From the NCBI GenBank assembly GCA_022821065.1, contig JAJEEK010000021.1, positions 1 through 64,000 of the forward strand: DNA of 64,000 nt. Direction: 5' to 3'. The stretch's first letter is position 1; every line of letters begins with the position of its first letter. This document shows positions 45,845-55,282 of the stretch, in pieces. The notes under the pieces are model-generated. The model was not told where the DNA came from and ran no database searches. It saw only the letters and a list, made by a program, of their open reading frames with translations. Origin of the DNA: Candidatus Poribacteria bacterium. GTDB lineage: Bacteria; Poribacteria; WGA-4E; WGA-3G. A program made the position numbers and the translations under genes.

Positions 45845-48067
45845 CTACTTTCGTATCACCATCTTCCGCGTGGCTGTGAAATCGCCTGCTGTTAGCGTAT
45901 AGAAATATACGCCACTTGCGACGGGTTCCCCTGCCTTATTTTTCCCGTCCCAATATGCGGCGCGATGCCTGTCTTGGTAGATACCCGCAAGTTGATGCCC
46001 TATAGCAAGCGTCCGGAGCGTCGTGCCATTCGCTGTGTAGATACGAACTGTGACTTCTGCAGGGTTTGCCAACTGATACGGTATCCATGTCTCTGGATTG
46101 AACGGATTCGGATAGTTGGCGAGGAGTGCTGTCTCTATCGGCATCGGTTCTACGAAAAGGTGCCCTGGATTCATAACATCCGCCAATTCGGATGCTTCCG
46201 ACCCGATTTCTATCAACAGCGGAAAATCCCACAGCAGGACAGTTGCATCATCACTCGCGCTCGCGAGTATTTGTCCATTCGGAGTGAACGCAACATCGGT
46301 GATACGTCCAGTATGTGCGGTGAGTACGGTTTTTTGAACGGCGGTTTCGACATCCCACAACCGAACAGTGGTATCCTTACTACCACTGACAAGTATACGT
46401 CCATCTGGGCTAAACGCCAGACTACGGATACCATTCGTATGTCCACTGAGTGTTGTTTTGATGATGCCGCTATTAACATCCCAAAGCGATATGTCTGACC
46501 ATCCGGTCGCCAACGTTTGACCATCAGGGCTGAACGCGATCGCAGATGAACGCTCACGAATGTCCACTTTATGCGCTCTATTGGTAACATCCCATAGTTG
46601 AACAAGATACCCATTCGTTGCGACCATTTGCCCATCCGGACTAAAGGTAGGATTTGAAATAGGGTCTGTACGGTCCAGAAATGTTGCATAGTGATAACCG
46701 TTAATAGCGTCCCACAGACACACCTTTCCATCACCGCCGCCGCTTGCGATCAAGCGGCTGTCCGGACTAAAAGCGATGCTGCCGATGCCTCGTGCATGCC
46801 CAACAAGTATCGTTTTGAGTGCACCGCTACCGGCATCCCACAACCGAACTGTTGCGTCATCGAACCCCCCTGCGCTTGCGAGTATACGGCCATCCGGACT
46901 AAAAGCGACCGATGTGACTTCATCGGTATGTCCAACGAGCGAAGTTTGCAGTTTAGCACTCGCGACATCCCAGAGACGCACTTTTCTGTCCCAACCGCCG
47001 CTCACAAGCAACTGCCCATCGGAACTGAAAGCAATACTGGCAAATTCAATAATATGCCCGTTCAGCGTTTCAACACAATCGTGACTGAGGGTATCCCAAA
47101 AACAGACTGTGCCATCAACGCTACTACTTGCGAGTGTGGAACCATCAGGGCTGAACACAACACTGTTGACCCAATCGGTGTGCCTGATAAGCGTCGTTTC
47201 ATACGTTGCGGTTTCAACATTCCAGAGACAGACCGTTCCATCGTTACTACCACTGGCAAGCATGTTGCCATCAGGACTGAAGGCGACGCTCTGTACGTAT
47301 GCTGTATGTCCTGTGAGTGTTGCTGTCAGTTCACCCGTCGCGACACGCCACAGAGATACCGTGTCGTCCCAATTTCCAGTGGCGAGGGTGTTGCCATTCG
47401 GACTAAAAGCCACGAAGTTGATGTCTCCATTATGTATATCCCTTGTAAAAGTCATTATGCGTTCATAATTGGTCGTATCCCAGAGATATACAGTGTTGTC
47501 AGTTACACTCGCAAGTGTATTGCCGTTAGGACTGAAGGCGAGATGCTCAATATAATTTTCGTGTTCGGGGAGTATCGCTTTAAGTTTAGTTGTCGCGACA
47601 TCCCAGAATCGTACCGTTTCGTCCCGTCCGCCGCCACCGCTTGCGAGTGTCCGACCATCCGGACTGAAGGCGACACTGCTCACCCAAGAGGTATGCCCCG
47701 TAAGTATTGCGCGCTGGGTGTAGGTGTTAACATCCCAGAGGCGGACAGTCGTGTCATCGCTGCCAGTCGCGAGGTGGTTGCCATCTGGACTAAAGGCGAC
47801 ACTCGTAACAATATCAGTGTGTCCCGTGAGTAGCACCAGTTCTTCGGTCGTCTGAGCGTCGTATATCCAGATGCCGATAGAGGTTGCGATTGCAAGCAGA
47901 TTGCCATCCGGCGAGAAGGCGATATTTCCTGACATCCAACCTTTCCCAATACGCGCCTTCGCACCGTCTGGTAAATGCCATTGCGTGTAATCCGCGGCGG
48001 AGGCATAAGAGAAAAATAGGGTTAAAATCAGAAGTAGGATTCCGATCAAAAGTTGCCGCGTTTTCAT
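45845..48067 (-). CDS. Secreted WD40 double-propeller protein (paralogue 1)
   Basis: 740 residues, signal peptide 1-25. After a first blade (LAIATSIGIWIYDAQ), 13 more WD40 units of 40-45 residues follow, for example GHTDIVTSVAFSPDGNHLAT. I count 14 blades in all, enough for two seven-blade propellers. The tail NYPNPFNPETWIPYQL then ASGVYFYTLTAGDF is the same as on the HAF proteins. There is no dockerin. GGGAGG precedes the ATG. It may bind proteins or polysaccharides outside the cell. Confidence 0.78.
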   Translation of the reverse strand: MKTRQLLIGILLLILTLFFSYASAADYTQWHLPDGAKARIGKGWMSGNIAFSPDGNLLAIATSIGIWIYDAQTTEELVLLTGHTDIVTSVAFSPDGNHLATGSDDTTVRLWDVNTYTQRAILTGHTSWVSSVAFSPDGRTLASGGGGRDETVRFWDVATTKLKAILPEHENYIEHLAFSPNGNTLASVTDNTVYLWDTTNYERIMTFTRDIHNGDINFVAFSPNGNTLATGNWDDTVSLWRVATGELTATLTGHTAYVQSVAFSPDGNMLASGSNDGTVCLWNVETATYETTLIRHTDWVNSVVFSPDGSTLASSSVDGTVCFWDTLSHDCVETLNGHIIEFASIAFSSDGQLLVSGGWDRKVRLWDVASAKLQTSLVGHTDEVTSVAFSPDGRILASAGGFDDATVRLWDAGSGALKTILVGHARGIGSIAFSPDSRLIASGGGDGKVCLWDAINGYHYATFLDRTDPISNPTFSPDGQMVATNGYLVQLWDVTNRAHKVDIRERSSAIAFSPDGQTLATGWSDISLWDVNSGIIKTTLSGHTNGIRSLAFSPDGRILVSGSKDTTVRLWDVETAVQKTVLTAHTGRITDVAFTPNGQILASASDDATVLLWDFPLLIEIGSEASELADVMNPGHLFVEPMPIETALLANYPNPFNPETWIPYQLANPAEVTVRIYTANGTTLRTLAIGHQLAGIYQDRHRAAYWDGKNKAGEPVASGVYFYTLTAGDFTATRKMVIRK

Positions 48068-48180
48068 CGGTTCAGCCTCCCATTTGTTGGTTATCAGTTA
48101 TGCGTCAGCAGTTATTGGTTAGAAAACGGTTGCAGTAGATCCAAATCCGCTTCTTGACTGATAACTGACAACTATTCTTC

Positions 48181-50712
48181 TTATTTCCGTATGACCATCC
48201 GTCGCGTTGCCGTAAATCTTCCTACAGATAACGTGTAGAAATAGATACCGCTTGCGACAGATTCACCGTTCTCATTTTTCCCATCCCAATAGATGGCGCG
48301 GTTTCGGCTTTTGTAGATACCGGCAGCTTGGGACCCAAGTTTGAATGTGCGAACCAATACACCATCGGCAGCATAAATATGCAGTGTTACATCTGCCGGT
48401 TCTGATAGTTGGTACGGAATCCAAGTCTCTGGGTTGAATGGGTTTGGATAGTTTGGCAGCAGTGCCGTCTCTTTCGGCACCAACATCCTCAAAAGGTATT
48501 CAAGGGTTGCGATGCCGCGTTTAATAACTGGTGTTGCGCTGTCAATTTGCTGAGCAGTAGATAGCCACAATCGGATATCTGCAGCGGCGAGTGCCTCTAT
48601 AGACTGCCGATGCATGATAGTAGGTGCACTGTCCCCTGTACCGAGTGCCCCGGCGACCAAAACGAGATCCACAATATTCACAACACCATCGGTGTTGATG
48701 TCTGCCTCATTCGATCCGTGCTGCCCGAAGCGTGAAGCAACAAAACGCAGGTCTTGCAGGTCCACCATACCGTCGCGATTTGCATCCTCAACGATGTGCC
48801 GTGCTGCAGTTTCCGGCGTGATATCCCAGAGAAGTACAGCACCATCCCAACTCCCAGTCGCGAGGGTTCGACCATCCGGACTGAAGGCGACACTTAAAAC
48901 GCTGTTTGTGTGTCCTGTAAGCGTCATTTTATGTGTACCCGTGTCAACATCCCACAACTTTACAGTTCTGTCATCATAACCGCCGCCACTTGCAAGCGTG
49001 CGTCCGTTAGGGCTGAACGCAACGCTTTCAACACTATGAATGTGTCCGCTCAGTGTCGCTTTATGCGCACCCGTGACGGCATCCCAGAGACAGATAGTCG
49101 TGTCTCGGCTTCCACTTGCGAGCGTACGACCATCCGGACTGAATGCAACCGTGTTGACCCAGTCCGTGTGTCCAGCGAGCGTGTTTATATGTGTTTCACT
49201 GATAATATCCCATAAGCGCACAGTGTGATCCTGACTCCCACTTGCGAGGGTACGACTGTCCGGATTGAAAGCGATAGAAGTGATTGCCCCCGTATGTCCA
49301 GGGAGCGTAGCTTTGTGTGTGCGTCCGCCATACCAAATTTGTATTTTCATATCGCTATGTCCGCTGCCACTTGCGAGGAAACGTCCGTCCGGACTGAAAG
49401 CAACGGACCGGATCCCACCGCCAGAGACCCCACTGCCTGTATATCCTTTGACGACTGCTTCGAGATGTCTATTTTCAACATCCCATAGCCATATCCGAAA
49501 GCCGCTTGCACCTGCCAGAGTACGCCCATCGGGACTGAAGTTGATGCTGGAGATCCAATCATCAACCCTCGCGCCAATGAGCGCTGCTTTGTATTGTCCG
49601 TTGGAGACATCCCACAGATGCACAATATGTCTTATGCCAGTACTCGCGAGTGTTTTGCCATCCGGTGTGAACGCAATACGAGGTCCATTTGGAATATGTC
49701 CGGCGATTTCGCCTTTTTGTGCTCCCGTTAGCGGATCCCATAGGAGGAGTTGCCGTCCACCACCACTTACAAGGGTCTTACCGTCTGGACTAAAGGCAAG
49801 GGCATTAATATACCAAGAATGCCCACTCAAAACTGTTTGGCGTTCCCCACTGGCAACATCCCACAGTTGTATTGTTCGATCCGTATAACCATCCGTGGCG
49901 AGTGTTTTGCCATCCGGACTGAAGGTCAGGCTCGAAATTTTCCCCGTGTCAAGGATTTTCGTCTGTGTGCCGGTGTCAGGATCCGAGAGACGGACGACAT
50001 CCTCGTTGAAAGCGACACTTGCCAATGTTTTTCCATCGGCACTGAAAGCGACATGAGAGATGCCGGAGGTATATTCACCGAAGAAGGCATGTTCGGTCAG
50101 GACGGCTTTCTGTGTCCCTGTAGCAACATCCCAGAGACGCACCGTATTATCCCAAGCACCACTGGCGATCGTTCTACCGTCCGGACTGAAGGCGATAGTT
50201 CTGATCCCCAGCATGTGTCCAATGAGCATCGCTTTGTGTTCTCCGCTCACAGGGTCCCAAAGGTGCACTGTAGCGTCTGCGCCACCACCGGCAAGGATAC
50301 TACCATCAGGACTAAATGCGATGCTGCCAATCCGCCTTGTATGACCGGTGAGCGTTAATTTGTGTCTACCTGTTGCAACATCCCACAACCGGACTGTCTC
50401 GTCGTTACCACTGCTTGCAAGCGTCCGACCGTCCGGACTGAACGCAATGCTTGTGATGCCTTCTCCGTGCCCAGTGAGAAGATCGAGTTCTCTGAAGTTA
50501 CGTGCGTCGTAAATCCAAATTCCGATCTCACTGGCGACGGCTAAAAGGCTTCCGTCTGGCGAATACCTAACCTCGCCTACGCCGCCTTTACCCAAACGTG
50601 CTCTGGCACCCTCCGGTAAACGCATCTGCGTCCAATCCTGAGCGAAAGTGTCTGGAGAGGCGCAGGTTAATACTATCAGTAATGTAAAGATTGAGAAACG
50701 TATCGGTTTCAT
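48181..50712 (-). CDS. Secreted WD40 double-propeller with dockerin (paralogue 2)
   Basis: 843 residues from MKPIRFSIFTLLI. A signal peptide precedes 14 blades (first LLAVASEIGIWIYDARN). Behind them, a dockerin-type pair (DANRDGMVDLQDLRFVASRF and DINTDGVVNIVDLVLVAGAL) lies at about 610-670, followed by the NPFNPETWIPYQL tail. Dockerins bind cohesins, and a cohesin-like domain sits on the next gene (51269-54151). Confidence 0.78.
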   Translation of the reverse strand: MKPIRFSIFTLLIVLTCASPDTFAQDWTQMRLPEGARARLGKGGVGEVRYSPDGSLLAVASEIGIWIYDARNFRELDLLTGHGEGITSIAFSPDGRTLASSGNDETVRLWDVATGRHKLTLTGHTRRIGSIAFSPDGSILAGGGADATVHLWDPVSGEHKAMLIGHMLGIRTIAFSPDGRTIASGAWDNTVRLWDVATGTQKAVLTEHAFFGEYTSGISHVAFSADGKTLASVAFNEDVVRLSDPDTGTQTKILDTGKISSLTFSPDGKTLATDGYTDRTIQLWDVASGERQTVLSGHSWYINALAFSPDGKTLVSGGGRQLLLWDPLTGAQKGEIAGHIPNGPRIAFTPDGKTLASTGIRHIVHLWDVSNGQYKAALIGARVDDWISSINFSPDGRTLAGASGFRIWLWDVENRHLEAVVKGYTGSGVSGGGIRSVAFSPDGRFLASGSGHSDMKIQIWYGGRTHKATLPGHTGAITSIAFNPDSRTLASGSQDHTVRLWDIISETHINTLAGHTDWVNTVAFSPDGRTLASGSRDTTICLWDAVTGAHKATLSGHIHSVESVAFSPNGRTLASGGGYDDRTVKLWDVDTGTHKMTLTGHTNSVLSVAFSPDGRTLATGSWDGAVLLWDITPETAARHIVEDANRDGMVDLQDLRFVASRFGQHGSNEADINTDGVVNIVDLVLVAGALGTGDSAPTIMHRQSIEALAAADIRLWLSTAQQIDSATPVIKRGIATLEYLLRMLVPKETALLPNYPNPFNPETWIPYQLSEPADVTLHIYAADGVLVRTFKLGSQAAGIYKSRNRAIYWDGKNENGESVASGIYFYTLSVGRFTATRRMVIRK

Positions 50713-50953
50713 TGGTGGAGGCTCCCATAATCGAGATGAGGTTATGCCAAACATGTAGCAAGTATGATGCCAACACGCTCGGAAATAGCCCGTATCGGTA
50801 ATAGAAGCAGCAGAAACGCACGAATACGGATAGAAATTGCGTAAGTCGTGATATTTTAGGAAAGAGAAGTGTCGCTTAGAATCGTGAGATGTTCTTCACA
50901 AATGCCCCTAATTGTGCAGCGGTTGCACAAAAGTGTTCATAATTTGAACATAA

Positions 50954-51074
50954 TAGGACTTACGCATGCTGCTCTTTTGTAGCATAAACTGTTAGTTTGT
51001 GCCATCAGAACGCTCGGTTTTCCGAAAATTCCTATCTAACAGAACGGGCTACATTCAAAATTGCGTAAGTCCTA
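50954..51074. mobile_element. MITE-like element, copy C
   Basis: 121 bp in the opposite orientation to A and B, with TAGGACTTACGCA/TGCGTAAGTCCTA ends and a perfect CATAA duplication (50949-50953 and 51075-51079). A truncated extra end follows to 51139. The rest of 50713-51268 has no gene. Confidence 0.85.
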
Positions 51075-51207
51075 CATAAGTTGCATACGAAAAATATCAT
51101 CTAATAGAAGGGGTTACATCCAGAATTGCGTAAGTCCTACAGGGTTCAGTTAAAGAGGTATCTTGTGGCAGTGAAACGAAAAGTAACTTCCACAACGGAC
51201 TGACTGG

Positions 51208-51250
51208 CAACTGAAAGATTTTTTTCGTAGAAAAAAATCGTACTGAAAAC
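51208..51250. repeat. Intergenic hairpin repeat, copy 2
   Basis: CTGAAAGATTTTTTTCGTAG with its paired A-run and CTGAAA again. It is the same block order as 8161-8203 and lies just past the stop of the WD40 gene at 51269. Confidence 0.6.
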
Positions 51251-51268
51251 TGTTAACTGCGTACTCGC

Positions 51269-54151
51269 CTACTTGCGTATCAACATTTTTCGGGTTGCGG
51301 TGAAGTCGCCTGCAGTAAATGTGTAGAAATAGAGACCACTCGCGACGGATTCTCCGTGTGCGTTTTTGCCGTCCCAATAGGCGGCGCGGGTGCGGGTTTG
51401 GTACATGCCGATAGGTTTGGGTCCTAACGATAAGGTTCGGACTAAGGTGCCGTCTATCGCATGAATATCTATTGTGACATCGCCGGGTACTGCGAGTTGA
51501 TAGGGTATCCACGTCTCTGGATTGAAAGGGTTCGGGTAGTTGGATAGGAGAACTGTCTCTTTTGGTGTCAACGCTGCTAAAAGTTGTTCCAAGACACGGA
51601 TTCCCTGTTGAAAAGTGGGGTCTGTTAGGCTCAACTGCTGTGCTTCTTGTAGCCACTGTTCAACCTCTGCTCTTGAGAAAGCAATTGTCGCGTCAGGCTT
51701 CCAGATTATAGGTGCAGTCGCGGTGTCCGCCATTGCGGATGCTACGAGCGTGAGATCAACGATATTAACAACGCCATCTCCGTTGACATCAGCTAAATTT
51801 TCACCTGTCTGCTTAAAGTTTGCAGCGACGAGTGCCAAATCTTGGATGTTTACAACACCATCGCCGTTGACATCACCAGTTACGAGCATCGGTGCCGTTA
51901 TTTGCCCAGTTGTAATGCGCGCGTATGAAGTGCCACCAGCACTATCAGTGAGAAGGACATCGGATAAAGTCAGCTTAGATGCTTTCGGGGCAACAACCTC
52001 AAACGTAACATTGGCAAGCGTACCAGAACCGGTGGCATTACCTGCGAGAGATGTCGCTGCGAGCGTCAGTCTATTCTCTGTAACGAAAGCGGGGACGACA
52101 TACGCGCCCGATGGCAGGTAGTCCCCATTTGTGCTTTCGAGGTATCGGAGAGCGGAAGGGTCAAAACGGATGGTCGCTTGATACCCCGCCACGGCACTTC
52201 CGGATGTAATACGCAAGGCGAGTGTGATCCGATCACCGATTGCGGGGGATTCGACAGGGGAAGGCGAAAAGCCGACTGTCGCATAAGTTTTGGAAGAAGG
52301 TGTGAACTGCCACAGAAGTGTCGTGCCATCAACACTGCCACTCGCAAGCGTATCGCTATTTGGGCTGAATGTGACGGACAGAACACCATTGGCATGTCCT
52401 GTGAGCGTCTGTTCGAGTTGATTGGAGATAGTATCCCATAGCCGGACAGTGTTATCCAAGCTTCCACTTGCAAGCGTATTGCCGTCAGAACTGTATGCGA
52501 TGCTAAAGATGTAACCCGTATGTCCTGTAAGCGTCTGCTTGTGTTCGGCGAAAGCGGGGTCCCATAGGCGAATAGTGCCGTCGTAGCTCGCGCTTGCGAG
52601 TGTCGCGTCATCCGGACTGAACAAGACGTGTCGGACGTAATTCGTATGCCCAGTGAGTGTATGCGTGTGTTGACCGGAAGGGACATCCCATAAGAAGACG
52701 TTATTGCCAATGCTGCCACTTGCGAGCATTGTACCGTCGGCGTTGAACGCGATACTGAGGATCGCATCTGTATGCCCTATAAGCGTTTTTCTCTGTTCAC
52801 CGGAGGCGGCATCCCAGAAAATAATAGTCTCGTCTAAACTACAACTTGCGATTGTGTTCCCGTCCGGACTGAATATAGCGGCTCTAACGGCGTCTCTGTG
52901 TCCGGCAAGTGTCCGTATGTGTGCCCCTGTAGCCGCGTTCCATAAGCGGACCGTACCATCGTCAGCGGCACTTGCGAGTGTTGCGCCGTTAGGACTGAAC
53001 GCGACGGAATTGATCCACCCTTCATGTCCTGTGAGTGTCAGCGTTTGCGCGTTAGAGGCAGCGTTCCAGAGATAGATGTTGCCGTTTGCACTGCCAGTTA
53101 CGATGGTTCCACCGCTCGGACTAAAGGCGATGGTACTCACATAATCGGTATATCCGGTGAGCGTCTGTCGGAGTCCACCAAAGACGGCATCTGATACGAG
53201 GATGTTGCCTTCTACACCAGCAGTTACAATGGTTCCGCCGCTCGGACTAAACACAACGCTGATAACGGTACTCGTGTGCCCAGTGAGTGTAAGCGTGTGT
53301 TGCCCAGAGGTCGTATTCCAGATGCGGACGGTAGCGTCGGCACTCGCACTTGCGATTGAATTGCCATCTGGTGAGAACGCGATACTCAAAATTGAATCAA
53401 CATGTCCAGGGAGCGCACGTTGTACGACACCGAAGGTGGTATTCCAAAAACGGACGGTGCCGTCTCTACCAGCACTCGCGAGGTTTCCACCTGTTGGGCT
53501 GAAAGCGAGGCTATAGACAGCGTCGGTGTGTCCGGTAAGCACACGTTGTTCTTCGCCAGTGGTGATATTCCAGAGTCGGATTGTCGCATCTGCACCACCA
53601 CTTGCGATGGTTCCACCGCTACTAAAGGCTACAGCGAAGACGGCATCCGTGTGTCCAGTGAAGGTCTGCAGTTCTTCACCGGTGGTGACGCTCCATAATC
53701 GGACGGTGCCGTCAGCACTCCCACTCGCGATGGTCAGCCCGTCTGGTGCGAAGGCGACCCCATAAACAACATCCGTGTGTTCGGTTAACGTTCGCAGTTG
53801 AGTGCCTGTAGCGGCATTCCACAACCGAATGTCCCCATCTCTCCCACCGCTTGCCAGCACTGTACCATCCGCGCTAAAAGCGATGCTACTGACCCCTTGT
53901 ACATGTCCTGTCAGGAGATCGACTTCTTGGAAAGTTTGTGTGTCATAAAGCCAGACACCGATAGATGTCGCGACCGCCAACCGGGTCCCATCAGGTGAAT
54001 ACTTTAGATCGCTCGCCCATCCTTTACCGAGCCGCGCCTTCGCACCGTCCGGTAAATTAATCGATGTGGACTGTTGCGCAAAAGCGTTCGGTAGGTATGG
54101 GTTTACAATGACGCATAACGCCAATAAAATTAAAAATCGTATTTTTTTCAT
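51269..54151 (-). CDS. Secreted WD40 double-propeller with cohesin and dockerin (paralogue 3)
   Basis: 960 residues. The signal peptide is MKKIRFLILLALCVIVN. Fourteen WD40 blades follow (GHTDAVFAVAFSSGGTIASG is a typical unit). A cohesin-like domain (YATVGFSPSPVESPAIGDRI, GYQATIRFDPSALRYLES, GTLANVTFEVVAPKASKL) comes next, then two dockerin repeats (DVNGDGVVNIQDLALVAANF and DVNGDGVVNIVDLTLVASAM) and the NPFNPETWIPYQL tail. Cohesin and dockerin on one chain suggests self-assembly with paralogue 2 or the copper enzyme at 36.8 kb. That is inference. Confidence 0.78.
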   Translation of the reverse strand: MKKIRFLILLALCVIVNPYLPNAFAQQSTSINLPDGAKARLGKGWASDLKYSPDGTRLAVATSIGVWLYDTQTFQEVDLLTGHVQGVSSIAFSADGTVLASGGRDGDIRLWNAATGTQLRTLTEHTDVVYGVAFAPDGLTIASGSADGTVRLWSVTTGEELQTFTGHTDAVFAVAFSSGGTIASGGADATIRLWNITTGEEQRVLTGHTDAVYSLAFSPTGGNLASAGRDGTVRFWNTTFGVVQRALPGHVDSILSIAFSPDGNSIASASADATVRIWNTTSGQHTLTLTGHTSTVISVVFSPSGGTIVTAGVEGNILVSDAVFGGLRQTLTGYTDYVSTIAFSPSGGTIVTGSANGNIYLWNAASNAQTLTLTGHEGWINSVAFSPNGATLASAADDGTVRLWNAATGAHIRTLAGHRDAVRAAIFSPDGNTIASCSLDETIIFWDAASGEQRKTLIGHTDAILSIAFNADGTMLASGSIGNNVFLWDVPSGQHTHTLTGHTNYVRHVLFSPDDATLASASYDGTIRLWDPAFAEHKQTLTGHTGYIFSIAYSSDGNTLASGSLDNTVRLWDTISNQLEQTLTGHANGVLSVTFSPNSDTLASGSVDGTTLLWQFTPSSKTYATVGFSPSPVESPAIGDRITLALRITSGSAVAGYQATIRFDPSALRYLESTNGDYLPSGAYVVPAFVTENRLTLAATSLAGNATGSGTLANVTFEVVAPKASKLTLSDVLLTDSAGGTSYARITTGQITAPMLVTGDVNGDGVVNIQDLALVAANFKQTGENLADVNGDGVVNIVDLTLVASAMADTATAPIIWKPDATIAFSRAEVEQWLQEAQQLSLTDPTFQQGIRVLEQLLAALTPKETVLLSNYPNPFNPETWIPYQLAVPGDVTIDIHAIDGTLVRTLSLGPKPIGMYQTRTRAAYWDGKNAHGESVASGLYFYTFTAGDFTATRKMLIRK

Positions 54152-54220
54152 TATAATAATTTATCAAAACTCCTTTAGTGGTTCACCTGGCAATATAGAA
54201 ACTTAATTTTTTCAAAATTC

Positions 54221-54278
54221 ATGCTACAATGGCACAGGTTGACAGCCTATGCTACAAAATATGCTACAATGGCACAGG
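54221..54278. repeat. 18-bp direct repeat
   Basis: ATGCTACAATGGCACAGG occurs at 54221-54238 and again at 54261-54278, with GCTACAAAATATGC-like partial copies between. It lies in the 180-bp gap upstream of the WD40 gene start. Confidence 0.6.
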
Positions 54279-54331
54279 AAACCAACGGTCTCCTCTATTA
54301 CAATGACACAGACGATTAGACAAGTTAGGCA

Positions 54332-55168
54332 TCACGACCAGACGAACACCTCGTTATCGTCAGGGGAATATCCGATAAATACTGCCAAGACGATTCGTGC
54401 GCGCGTGCCTTGGACGGGTGGCACTTCATGAATGCATCGGGTGTTGAAAAAGTAGAGGTCTCCCTGCTGCAGATTGACTTGATAGTTCTCTATGCCGTTG
54501 TTAGCGGCGTATCGGTCAAAGGTTTCTTCGGCGATATAGGGCTGAATTCTCTCCGACCAGAGGCAGCGATGCAGGATCGCTTGCGTGCCTTCCCCTTTTT
54601 CGTCGGCATTCTGGACACACAGTACGCCCGCGAACTGATGCTCGAAACGGTAGACGGCATAATCTGTACGCTGCTCACGGTATTTGACATGATCAATGTG
54701 CGGTTTATAACTGTGAGTTTCGTAGTGAACACGGAAGATAGCGGGCCCGTAACGAGAACCATCGGGTTCGCGGGCGACTTTTACCTCTTTTCCGGGAGAA
54801 AGTATGTCAAGCGATTTATATATGAGGTCAACCGGATTATCAAACCCATGAAATAAAAAACGAAAGAGGTGTTCTGTCGTTTTGGCATGTGCCAAAAATT
54901 TCGATTTATCGCCGCCACGGTTTCCAAGGCTCGTTCCGATGTCAATTCGGGTACGTTTGTCAGCGGAACTAACATCCGCTTCATCGCGCATCAATCCCAT
55001 ATTCGTGAACCGTTCTATGAGTCCCTGACACTGTGTCGGTGAATATGCGTCGCGAAGGATAATCGCGGGAATCTCGGCTTGTGAGAGCGCGTAGATCGGG
55101 TCGTTGTACGTTTGACAAACCGTCTCAAGGTCAGGCTCGGCTGGAAGCCAGTCATTTATAGCGTTCAT
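54332..55168 (-). CDS. 2OG-Fe(II) dioxygenase, prolyl-hydroxylase type
   Basis: 278 residues from MNAINDWLPA with GGAGGTG upstream. A double-stranded beta-helix oxygenase: iron ligands His157-x-Asp159 (YKPHIDHV) and His247 (RCIHEVPP), with the 2-oxoglutarate arginine at 256 or 258 (GTRARIVLAVF). It hydroxylates an unknown substrate. It is the last of a three-gene run after aspartokinase and a phytanoyl-CoA dioxygenase-type gene. The gap between the two oxygenases is 114 bp. Confidence 0.8.
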   Translation of the reverse strand: MNAINDWLPAEPDLETVCQTYNDPIYALSQAEIPAIILRDAYSPTQCQGLIERFTNMGLMRDEADVSSADKRTRIDIGTSLGNRGGDKSKFLAHAKTTEHLFRFLFHGFDNPVDLIYKSLDILSPGKEVKVAREPDGSRYGPAIFRVHYETHSYKPHIDHVKYREQRTDYAVYRFEHQFAGVLCVQNADEKGEGTQAILHRCLWSERIQPYIAEETFDRYAANNGIENYQVNLQQGDLYFFNTRCIHEVPPVQGTRARIVLAVFIGYSPDDNEVFVWS

Positions 55169-55282
55169 GGTCACCTCCGTCGTTCTATGAAGAGGACTGT
55201 CATTCAGACTGAACCTCTGAAGGGCGTTTTTGCACAACAGGAATAACATAACTCCGAAGGGTCAGTCCATCCACAACTGCAA

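Noticed and set aside
46691..47833. Plus-strand ORF of 380 codons antisense to a WD40 gene
   Set aside because: It arises from the periodic WD40 repeat sequence, has repeating composition and no start signal or family.
45845..54151. WD40 genes as NACHT/STAND defence proteins
   Set aside because: They have signal peptides and no ATPase domain, so they are exported.
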